DNA of 64,000 nt from Lichenifustis flavocetrariae (GTDB taxonomy: Bacteria; Pseudomonadota; Alphaproteobacteria; Rhizobiales; Beijerinckiaceae): positions 1 through 64,000 of the forward strand of contig NZ_JAMOIM010000024.1 in NCBI RefSeq assembly GCF_026130545.1. The letters are read 5' to 3'. Positions within the stretch are counted from its first letter, which is position 1, and each line of letters begins with the position of its first letter. Positions 35,675 through 43,233 of this stretch are shown here, piece by piece. A program made the translations under genes and the position numbers. Under the pieces are notes generated by a model. The model searched no databases. It was not told where the DNA came from and saw only the letters and a list, made by a program, of their open reading frames with translations.

Positions 35675-36677
35675 CTAGGGCTCAGCCTTGTACCGATCGA
35701 AAGCCGTCAGCCGCTGCGTGTGCGGCCACACCTCGCGAAGGTAGATTTCGCGCTGGAGGAAGCTGACCTCAGCCGTGAGCATATCCTCATCGACCTCCCG
35801 CCACCACGCGCGGGGCCGTCCATCCCGACCATCGTTCCACCGATAGCCACGTCGCTTGAGCTGCTCCTTCTGGTCATAGGGCGCCGCCTCGGCCCCGACT
35901 CGCACCCGGGTCGCTACAGATCGGTCGAGAAGGTGGCGCAGCACCGCGCCGTTTCCGTCCGGCAGGGGGGTGGCCAAGAGTTCCAGCACGGCATGGCAGT
36001 CGTCGGCCGCGCGGTGCCCATGATGACCATCCACATTGACCGACGAGGTAGCCGAGCTTCGCGCCCTCGTAGCCGAGACCTGCCCAATCGACCTCCTTGA
36101 CCGAGCAGGCCCAGGCTTTGGGGCCGAACCCGCGTGCCAAGCGCTCGCAATACGGGCGATCAAAGGCGGCGTTGTGCGCGATCACAAGATCGGCCGCCTC
36201 GATGAACGCATCGACGGCGGCGACATCGATCGCGTGACCCATCACCATGTCGGGGGTAATGCCGGTCAGTCGTGTGATCTCCGGGCTGATCGGGAGTGTG
36301 GGTTCGTGCAAGGCGCTGAACGTGTCGATCACGTGGACGATGCTGCCCTCGGTGTCGTAGATGAAAGCCACCATGCCGATTTCGATGATCTCGTCGCGCG
36401 TAGGGTCAAGGCCGGTCGTTTCGGTATCGACGATGACGGCGATCGCCTCGCCGGGAGCGAGAGCGCGTGCCGGAGTCACGGCCCGCGGTCGCAGGCGCCG
36501 CAGGACGCGATAGTCATCGCTCGCCTCGAGCACCCTGGCGGCAAACTCTGGCGCGATCGCGCGGGATTGGCGTGTGCGGGACCGCGGGCGTGCACCCTTT
36601 GCCACGCCGCGTGTGGCCGTCCTGCTTTCCATGACTCTGATGGGATCGTCGTCGAAGAGATCGGCTTGCCAGAACAC
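35675..36677 (-). pseudogene. DnaQ-like 3'-5' exonuclease, frameshifted
   Basis: The frame from GTG 36677 (GGAGG site) encodes an exonuclease with motif I VIVDTETTGLDPTRDEIIEI and motif II ADLVIAHNAAFDRPYCERLA. It then loses the reading frame after KLGYLVGQCG near 36030. The neighbouring frame continues with HRAADDCHAVLELL, the motif III His/Asp block, through to RYKAEP at 35675. Two missing bases would restore one protein of about 335 residues. The family includes DNA polymerase proofreading subunits and plasmid-encoded exonucleases. As read, the gene is inactive. Confidence 0.75.
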
Positions 36678-36855
36678 GATCACCTCCGTCCGGCTTCGGG
36701 CGCGTCGCGGCGTTCAACCGCGCCGAGCAAGATGAATCATCGCCTCGCTTTTGTCAGCCCGTCTTGCAGGTCATGTTCAAACCGAAAGGTACCGCGTGAA
36801 TGACATGGTGCCAGACAGGATGCGGAACCCAATCCTGCTGACTCGCTTGCTGTTT
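36678..36855. other. Intergenic, no gene seen
   Basis: About 178 bases between the exonuclease and the end of the coupling-protein operon, both minus strand. No clear hairpin or promoter. Confidence 0.25.
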
Positions 36856-38622
36856 CTACGGCGCTGGCGGAAGTTTCGACACCCAACTTGCCGGAACGCT
36901 CGGCTCGCGTTGGTCGGGCCAATCCTCATAGGGCCAGGAGAGGCGATAGACGTCCCCGCCATCAAGACCGAGAGCAAGCCCTTCAACGCCATCTGCGGTG
37001 GGTCTCAGGTTCCCAAAATAGCTCGGTAGCACCAGGTTACCTTCTCCCGAACGCCGGACCGTTGTTAGTTTGCCGAGGAAGGTGCCGTCATCAGCCCATG
37101 TGAACTCGGAGTATTCGTAACGCCACGGGCCGATGAACTTGTCCGCCACATAGCCGGCATCCTCACCCTGGACCCGGAATATGATCTTGGTGTCCGTCAG
37201 CTGTCCCAGAAGGCCCAAGGCCTCGGGTCCGTAGGCTTCCTTGGCCTGACCAAGCGACTGGTAGGCCATGATGAGCGTCATTCCTTTGGCTGCGTGGGAG
37301 GCGGGCACTTCGAACAGGCTTTTGATTTTTCCGAGTTGCGGAAATTCATCGAGTGCGAGCCAGATACGGCGATCGTCGTTGTTCTTGAGGTTGCCGCCTC
37401 CGGCATAAGCGATCATGTGTTCGATCACGGCCGAAATCCACAGCCGGGACGTTTCGGCAAATTGCGGCATACGCTGCAGAATGAGGGTTCTCGGACCCTT
37501 GTACTGATCGCTGATCCAATCTGAAATCGAAAGCTGATACTTCGGATCCAAGTCGCCCCAGGCCGCTGCGAGGGGCTGGATCAGGCGCGCGACGGGCGCG
37601 AGCAGGGTGGTGAAGTAACTCGATGAGGTCTTTGTGAACTCGCCGTTCTCCAGTGCTGCGAACTGGGCTGCCATTGGGTAGTTGGATACGATCATGTCGT
37701 AGATTTTGACCGGGCTCTGCTGGATTGCAGCACAGAGTTCCTTCCATCCCCAGGCTGTGCCATGCTGCCGTTGCAGGGCGATCAGAATGCCGGTCATGAT
37801 CTGTTGGCCACCTTGCGCCCATTGAGCCTCTTTACCCTCTGGGCAGAGGGCTGCAGCGAATTCGAAGTTGAGCTGCCCCTGGATGTCGCGGCCGATATCC
37901 CACCCCCAGGAGCGGGCGTCATGCGGGGCGAGCAGGATGAAATCGTCGTTCGGCCAGCTTTCCGTCATGTCGCCTTTCGTGTCATGGACGATCAGCTTAT
38001 GCTTGGCGTCGATCAGCTGGCGAAGCCAGGATCTGAGCACAACTGTTTTGCCCGATCGCTGACCACCGAGCAGCATGAAGCTGCGAACTTCGCGATCCTT
38101 TGTGAGGGGAACACCGGGCGCGAGATCGATGGTGTGGCCGCGGAGCAGGGCTTCGGATAAAGCCGTCTTGGCCTTACTCGCAGCCTGCGGTCCTTCGATG
38201 AGGGACGGCCCGTCGACCCACACCGCATTCCTTTTTCGACGTGTGGCGAACCATACCATAACCGTGAATGGGAATGCGAAGACGAGGCCTGCGTGAAATG
38301 CGGTGGTAACGCGCAGGTCAAATTCCGAGGTATCTTCGAGGAATAGGGCATCATCGCCCTCATCGGTGCTGCGAAGCACTCTCGCGAGCGACTCGGTAAA
38401 TAGATCGATCACAGCATTGTAGGCGGTGTTTCGGCTTATACCAGCGGCCTTTTCGAGTCGCTGATCGATGGGCATCTTCTGCAAAGATGGAGAGGCGAGC
38501 GGGCCGAACAACACAAGGGCTGCGACAACGGTTGCGGTCGGGAGACCGAGCAGCGCTGCCACACAGGTGGGCCAGATCGGCCGATAGAATTTCAGGGGGG
38601 ATCGTTGGAAGGGGAGGATCAT
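36856..38622 (-). CDS. Type IV coupling protein (TraG/VirD4/TraD-like)
   Basis: A 588-residue membrane ATPase. Two N-terminal membrane helices (about 17-43 and 110-125) precede the motor. Walker A is LLGGQRSGKTVVLRSW (about 184-199) and Walker B is RIWLALDEFPQLGK. It pumps relaxosome DNA to the secretion channel. I use ATG 38622 because it overlaps the stop of the upstream gene (ATGA). It is the last gene of a four-gene minus-strand operon with a ParA-like ATPase and two unrecognised proteins. The matching relaxase is at 43.2 kb, but no VirB-type channel genes are in the window, so transfer would need a partner elsewhere. Confidence 0.85.
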   Translation of the reverse strand: MILPFQRSPLKFYRPIWPTCVAALLGLPTATVVAALVLFGPLASPSLQKMPIDQRLEKAAGISRNTAYNAVIDLFTESLARVLRSTDEGDDALFLEDTSEFDLRVTTAFHAGLVFAFPFTVMVWFATRRKRNAVWVDGPSLIEGPQAASKAKTALSEALLRGHTIDLAPGVPLTKDREVRSFMLLGGQRSGKTVVLRSWLRQLIDAKHKLIVHDTKGDMTESWPNDDFILLAPHDARSWGWDIGRDIQGQLNFEFAAALCPEGKEAQWAQGGQQIMTGILIALQRQHGTAWGWKELCAAIQQSPVKIYDMIVSNYPMAAQFAALENGEFTKTSSSYFTTLLAPVARLIQPLAAAWGDLDPKYQLSISDWISDQYKGPRTLILQRMPQFAETSRLWISAVIEHMIAYAGGGNLKNNDDRRIWLALDEFPQLGKIKSLFEVPASHAAKGMTLIMAYQSLGQAKEAYGPEALGLLGQLTDTKIIFRVQGEDAGYVADKFIGPWRYEYSEFTWADDGTFLGKLTTVRRSGEGNLVLPSYFGNLRPTADGVEGLALGLDGGDVYRLSWPYEDWPDQREPSVPASWVSKLPPAP

Positions 38623-39005
38623 CCGTGTTCGCCGGGTGACAGGATCCAGAGGTAGTCGACGATGATGATCGTCAGCCACCCGATGACCGCGATGATTGAA
38701 AGAGTTTTCAGCGCCAGGATGCGGCGACCGGGTCCGCGTTGACGGGGCCCACAGGGGAGCCCCTTGCCCTTAATCGAACGCGGCTTACGGGTACCTGACG
38801 ATGCTGCAGCGAATTTTGGTGCCGCGACACCTTGACGGGCCAGATGCTGCAGAACCTTTGCCTTATCGTCCTCCGTGAGATCGGTAAGGCCGCCGGTCTG
38901 CACGGCGAGGATTAATTCGCCTGTAGGCAGCGCGATGAGGCGCATGCACTCTTTTTCTGACCAGATCCGCCAGATGATCTCATGGGGCTGCCGTTGAAAG
39001 CTCAT
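38619..39005 (-). CDS. Small protein with a C-terminal membrane helix (transfer operon)
   Basis: A 128-residue protein. The soluble part (about 1-95) has a strand-helix start MSFQRQPHEIIWRIW, then a basic linker GTRKPRSIKGKGLPC. The C-terminus (about 98-122, TLSIIAVIGWLTIIIVDYLW) is one membrane helix. The start overlaps the stop of the ParA-like gene by four bases, and its own stop overlaps the coupling protein start. It may anchor or recruit a relaxosome component. I do not recognise the family. Confidence 0.6.
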   Translation of the reverse strand: MSFQRQPHEIIWRIWSEKECMRLIALPTGELILAVQTGGLTDLTEDDKAKVLQHLARQGVAAPKFAAASSGTRKPRSIKGKGLPCGPRQRGPGRRILALKTLSIIAVIGWLTIIIVDYLWILSPGEHG

Positions 39006-39781
39006 GGCACGGAGTTTGGGGTGTTCGCGATATTGCTCGGGAGCAGCATCGAGAGGGGGGTGATCAGGTCATCGGCGATCCATTTTTCGACCATGACCAA
39101 GGATCGCGCCGAAGGCAGGGGTGGCAAGCCGAATGCGACCAACTCACTGGCCTTCTTGGCAGCGATTTCAGGCAGCGACCCCATGTTTTGGAGGTAGCCC
39201 CACGCGGGCGCTGCCATGCGAGGAAGCTTGACCGTTTCGATCGCCTTTGCTTTGCCTTTTGCCTCCTTGAGACGCTTGGGAAGGTGTTTGTCACCATCGA
39301 TGAAATCGGCGACGCTCTCGTTGAGCACGGCGACGCGACGAGAGGCAGGAAATAGGCGCCCGAGTTCGTAGAGATTGCTCAGGCCCGATGACATGGCGCC
39401 CCGGGCCATGGTGAGCACGATGGCGAAGGTCAGGGTTTCCCCTTCCCCAAACAACGCGTGGCTGCTGGACTGAGCCCAGACCTGAAGGGCTTGGGTGAGA
39501 TTGGCACCGAGCGACACGATGGCGAGATCCGCTTCCTGCGCGCGGGTCATCGCGTCGTCGAGAGGCGCGAAAGCCTTATCGGGGTTGCGATAGAGCTCTT
39601 CGGGGGAGGTTGAGCCTGCCATGACGTGGACAGCTTCGGGATAGAGATTTGCGAGGCGCTTCTCGATTTCGACCTCGATCAGGACCGGAATCTGGCCTCT
39701 CTGGCGCGCCGCTAGATAAATACCTTCGGCGACGAGGTCTTTACCAACCCCGCCTTTGTCGTTACCAATGATGACTGCCAA
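39002..39781 (-). CDS. ParA/MinD-like ATPase with an atypical P-loop (transfer operon)
   Basis: A 259-residue protein of the ParA/MinD superfamily: VIIGNDKGGVGKDLVAEGIY at the N-terminus. In normal members the P-loop is KGGVGKT or KGGVGKS; here the magnesium-binding Thr/Ser is Asp (D15). The aligned AIVSLGANLTQALQVWAQSS region also lacks the usual DTP. Such changes may impair ATP hydrolysis. The start is TTG 39781 after AAGGAG, with the site lying inside the end of the preceding gene. It sits in an operon with the coupling protein, so it probably acts in DNA transfer rather than in segregation. Confidence 0.65.
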   Translation of the reverse strand: MAVIIGNDKGGVGKDLVAEGIYLAARQRGQIPVLIEVEIEKRLANLYPEAVHVMAGSTSPEELYRNPDKAFAPLDDAMTRAQEADLAIVSLGANLTQALQVWAQSSSHALFGEGETLTFAIVLTMARGAMSSGLSNLYELGRLFPASRRVAVLNESVADFIDGDKHLPKRLKEAKGKAKAIETVKLPRMAAPAWGYLQNMGSLPEIAAKKASELVAFGLPPLPSARSLVMVEKWIADDLITPLSMLLPSNIANTPNSVP

Positions 39782-39783
39782 CC

Positions 39784-40194
39784 TTAACTCCTTAGATCTT
39801 TGAAATAGGCTGGAGGACGCCAGTTCACGAGGACTTCTTCTGGTAAAACATCTCTAAGTTTAGAGGATGCGGTATCATTGTCCAAAAATTCAGGCTTCAT
39901 ATCAGTAGAATGACTATATTCAAGCACTCTTGACGGAACGCCAGGAAGATTTTGAACATTGAAAAATTTAGCCTGATTTTTATTTCCGTTAGGAAACAAT
40001 TTTTCATGCACATACAAAGCAATACTTGGGAAATATCCGTCGCTTATACTGTATCTCAAAGGTATGATCACTATAATTGGAATTTGATTAGAAATGCCAT
40101 GATACGCAACAAATAGTTCAGTCTGACTCCCGCGAATTTCGAAAGAGTACAATGATCCTGGGATAGGATCTATATTTATAATGTCAGAATTCAA
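39784..40194 (-). CDS. AT-rich hypothetical protein, first gene of the transfer operon
   Basis: A 136-residue protein starting TTG 40194, with AAGGA upstream. It is clearly richer in A and T than its neighbours (many Ile, Asn, Ser codons). The predicted fold is mostly beta (IPIIVIIPLRYSISDGYFPS, FFNVQNLPGVPSRVLEYSHS). No recognised family. The 3' end carries the ribosome site of the ParA-like gene, so it is coupled to the operon. Different base composition suggests separate origin, by late acquisition or replacement. Confidence 0.5.
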   Translation of the reverse strand: MNSDIINIDPIPGSLYSFEIRGSQTELFVAYHGISNQIPIIVIIPLRYSISDGYFPSIALYVHEKLFPNGNKNQAKFFNVQNLPGVPSRVLEYSHSTDMKPEFLDNDTASSKLRDVLPEEVLVNWRPPAYFKDLRS

Positions 40195-40456
40195 AGTAAC
40201 TATCCTTATACAAGAGACGCGTCAGCACCATTACATTATATAACTCAGGATAAGAACTGGAGATTAGGTTTTGTGTTTAGATTATGATAATAAAAGAATC
40301 TGTTGTTGATAAGTATTGCGCTTGTTGCATTTGCGATATCCGCCCTGCGAGGCTTTGTATTTAATGCGTCGGGAGGCCGGCAACCAGAATCAGTGTCACT
40401 CCGACACGATGAAGGCGCATGACCTACATCAACCGGAGTAACTGTTCAGGTATCGC
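40195..40456. other. AT-rich upstream region of the transfer operon
   Basis: About 260 bases, AT-rich, between the operon start and the IS66 relic. It holds the -10-like hexamer. No gene was seen. Confidence 0.4.
40235..40240 (-). promoter_or_regulatory. -10-like TATAAT ahead of the transfer operon
   Basis: On the minus strand TATAAT reads at 40240-40235, about 40 bases before the TTG 40194 start. No convincing -35 was seen at the expected distance, so a second, alternative sigma factor cannot be excluded. Confidence 0.35.
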
Positions 40457-41766
40457 TCACCGGCTGACGGGCACGAGATTGGGTCTGAGAGCGTCGCTGA
40501 TGATCTTGAAGGCTGAGGTCTCGTTGAGGCGCCCGGTGGCGATGACGCAGATGGCAGCAGCGTAGAGCATGGTGCCCACTGCGAGCGAAAGCAGCCCGTG
40601 ACTTTGCGGAAGACCCAGACGGCCTGAGGGCGCTCGCACCTGTTGTTGGTGGCCGGGTCGTTCGCTTGACGGCTCGGACGAGCTTACGCCCTACAGGGGT
40701 GGGAGGCGGTGTGGCGAGGAGCTGCCCGAGGCGCCGGTCGAGATTGGCTTAATACTGAAGGAGGGTGCTGTCCTTGAGGAGCTCACGGCGTCGGCCGATC
40801 GCGATGGCTCGCTTGAGCAGGTGTTTGAAGCCCGGCCCGAAAGCCGTGTCGCCGCCGTCGATGGCCCATTGAGTGTCGTGCAGGAGGTGGGCGAGGCAGA
40901 CCTGGCGCTCGAGGCCGTGGTTGTTCTGCCCGGCATATCGGTCTGCCACCGACACATCCGGTTTCGCGCCGTCCAGAAAGTCGACGACGACCTTGGCGCC
41001 GCGTGTCTACGCGATGAAGTGGTAGACGGCGGTGGACGACGTCAGCACCCATAGCCACCACGTCTGGCCCATGACCCGCGCCGTGGTCTCGTCAGACGCG
41101 ATGACCTGCTTGCTCGAACGCGCGACGCGATGGCGTCCGCGGCCCGCGTCAGTGGCACCTCGCGGCGCGCCAACATGTTGGAGATTTGGAGATTGCGCCC
41201 TCGCTGATTTGAGACCGAATACCTCCGCCATCAGCCGGGACAAGCGTTCAAAGCCGATCGCCTGCGTGACGTGACGTTGGAGGTGGATCACGAGCGCCAC
41301 GATGCCCGGAACCAAAGGGCTGGCAGGCGCCAGGTCCGCGGGTGCCGGCGCGCTGAAGGCCCGCGACAGCAAGGACAACGGCCGCGGTGACGCAGAACAA
41401 GGGTCACCACGGGCTGGATCGGCGGCAGGTCGATGTGATCATAGGCGTGGATATCCCCGGCCGACAGGGCGTGATCGCAGTGCGGGCAGGCATCTGCCAG
41501 AACGGCGATCGCCCGGTCGTGTGCTGCGCTGAGCGCGCGGAAAGTGCCTGGACGTTCCTTAAATTTCGCTGCGCGGCGTTCGGCTCGGTCCGGTTTCTGG
41601 CCCCGGCTCAGCGGTACCGATGAGTTTTCCGGCGTCTTGGGCGGCTGTCCAAGCTCGGCTTCCGGCGTGGCAATGCGCTCCGTCAGCCCGTGATCTGGGC
41701 GACCTGCGCCAGCACCAGCGTGATCAACTCTTCCTTGGACAGTCGCTTAAGCGTTTCGCGATCCAT
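40457..41766 (-). pseudogene. IS66-family transposase relic with several frameshifts
   Basis: From a good start at ATG 41766 (MDRETLKRLSKEELITLVLA), successive frames carry IS66 transposase blocks: HVTQAIGFERLSRLMAEVFG, VIASDETTARVMGQTWWLWV, LTSSTAVYHFIA, SVADRYAGQNNHGLERQVCL, then AHLLHDTQWAIDGGDTAFGP. Near the end DPATNNRCER and VFRKVTGCFRSQW appear. The catalytic Asp/Glu regions are recognisable but the frame breaks at least three times, so the element is dead. No terminal inverted repeats were confirmed. The relic lies between the transfer operon and the relaxase region. Confidence 0.75.
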
Positions 41767-42164
41767 CCTTCCATCGAGTCAGGCGAACCGAGCCGCGTCA
41801 AGCCGCGCTGGACGACGCCAGCCACTTCCATGAACCAGTCGGGCTGAGCAGTTACCAACCCGAGCGGGGCATCGTCACTCGCGAGGAGGCGATGAGCGTC
41901 GGCAGGGGTGTATACAGGCCAGTCATTGAGCCGCGAAAGCCCGGAAGGGCACACGGTGCGTCAGCGCGAGCACCCACCGGTTCGGCGTGGTCGAAGATGG
42001 TATTCAGCCATGTGCCTTTTCTCCCGAGTCTTCCTGGCGGGGTGCTGCGCTTCAGGCTGATGGCTGACGTGGTCTGTGGGTAACGGCGCCGATCAGGGCG
42101 CGATCTGCAGGTATGTCGGTGATTTTGATACACCCCCAGGTATCGCAACGTCGATGCTGCTGGG
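41767..42164. other. Unassigned fragment region
   Basis: About 400 bases with short frames. A minus-strand frame (within 41724-41954) reads LNDWPVYTPADAHRLLASDD then LVTAQPDWFMEVAGVVQRGL, which looks like real coding but has no start or identified family. It is probably part of a gene broken by the IS66 element. Confidence 0.35.
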
Positions 42165-42710
42165 TTACTTCAAAAGTCCTTTAGAAAAGTCGGGCCTTTG
42201 CGCGTCCGCTTCGGCATCATTTCGGGCCTTCCGATCGATGCGCTGGAACAAAGCCATAGCGCTGTCCCCATGAGACTTTTGATGTGGATGGTCGCCACCG
42301 GGCGGCGGTTCGGAGGGTCGCTTTCGAGGGACATCCGAGCCCGGCACGTGGGCCCGTTCCGCCATGGCTCCCGGCGTTGGCGGTCGATGCCGAAGATCCT
42401 TTCGACCCGCTCGCTGGGCCGAAGCTGCGGCACGCGCGATGTCCTGTCGCCGAATAGAGGCAATCAGCGCCGTGAGGTGGCGTCCCGTCAGGGGCGCACC
42501 GTCGGCCCGCACGATACCCTGGGCGGTGAGCCCGGCCGCAATATCGACCCAGGTCGCGCCGTCGTTACGGAGTGCTTGAATCTCGCCAAGATGCTGGCGC
42601 ACAGCCGCCATCGCCCCCGTGCGCGGCTTTCCATTGGGGCCGACACCAGGACCTCGCTTAGCCTTGCGGGCCCCAACGTCGCGACGGAGTTTGTCGGTGT
42701 CGAGCGACAT
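42165..42710 (-). CDS. Hypothetical helix-turn-helix-like protein next to the relaxase
   Basis: A 181-residue protein with start ATG 42710 behind GGGGA. Residues about 1-30 are basic (DKLRRDVGARKAKRGPGVGP), and about 45-85 have a WVDIAAGLTAQGIVRADGAP then LTGRHLTALIASIRRQ pattern like HTH segments of recombinases. The rest is proline-rich. It is divergent from the RHH/relaxase pair, in the place where relaxosome accessory proteins are often found. No assigned function. Confidence 0.5.
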   Translation of the reverse strand: MSLDTDKLRRDVGARKAKRGPGVGPNGKPRTGAMAAVRQHLGEIQALRNDGATWVDIAAGLTAQGIVRADGAPLTGRHLTALIASIRRQDIARAAASAQRAGRKDLRHRPPTPGAMAERAHVPGSDVPRKRPSEPPPGGDHPHQKSHGDSAMALFQRIDRKARNDAEADAQRPDFSKGLLK

Positions 42711-42793
42711 GGGTATCCCCTGTGTGGAAGGCCGGAGGGTCTTGTCGGCACAACCGTATGCATCGGTTGGCGAGGCACGTGGTACAACAAAGT

Positions 42794-42837
42794 GCAACAC
42801 AAGGCCACAAAGAGCAACTGAAAGGCAACAGAAAGGC
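42794..42837. repeat. Three direct repeats in the relaxase upstream region (oriT candidate)
   Basis: Repeats with core CAAC-xx-AAAGGC (GCAACACAAGGC, GCAACTGAAAGGC and GCAACAGAAAGGC) at 42794-42805, 42814-42826 and 42825-42837. They lie between a divergent accessory gene and the RHH-relaxase operon, where an oriT and its accessory-protein sites usually lie. No nic site was recognised. Confidence 0.4.
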
Positions 42838-42954
42838 AATAAGTTGGTACGGTCACACCTTACGCACTAAAGTGCCAAAGGGTCGCCAGAGCGCCTAAAA
42901 CGGCTTGCTGACGAGCCCCAAGATCGTCACCCTTCTTCAAATCATCCTCCGGTC

Positions 42955-43233
42955 ATGCTCATGCCGTCCACCCTCGTTCTGCAGCTCGATCCCAACCTCG
43001 CGGCCCGCCTCGCCGCCGCGGCTGAGAGTTCAGGTCTTGACCCCGATGACATCGTCCTCCGCGCCCTGCGCGATCACCTTGACAGTGTGACGGCCTACGG
43101 CCGCGTGACCGACGATCTGGCCCTGATCAAATCCGCCCTGGCCGACCTCGCCGGCGTTGTGGGTGAGGCCCTGGCCGAGCCCGAGGCCGGTGCGGTTGAC
43201 GCGATCTGCCGCTACCGGCCCGAAACGGCGTGA
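42955..43233 (+). CDS. Ribbon-helix-helix-like accessory protein before the relaxase
   Basis: A 92-residue protein starting MLMPSTLVLQLDPNLAARLA, a short strand followed by helices (AAAESSGLDPDDIVLRALRD) as in ribbon-helix-helix DNA-binding proteins. The stop overlaps the GTG start of the relaxase. In MobF systems an RHH protein of this kind binds oriT and helps recruit or regulate the relaxase. No clear ribosome site precedes the ATG. Confidence 0.6.
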   Translation: MLMPSTLVLQLDPNLAARLAAAAESSGLDPDDIVLRALRDHLDSVTAYGRVTDDLALIKSALADLAGVVGEALAEPEAGAVDAICRYRPETA

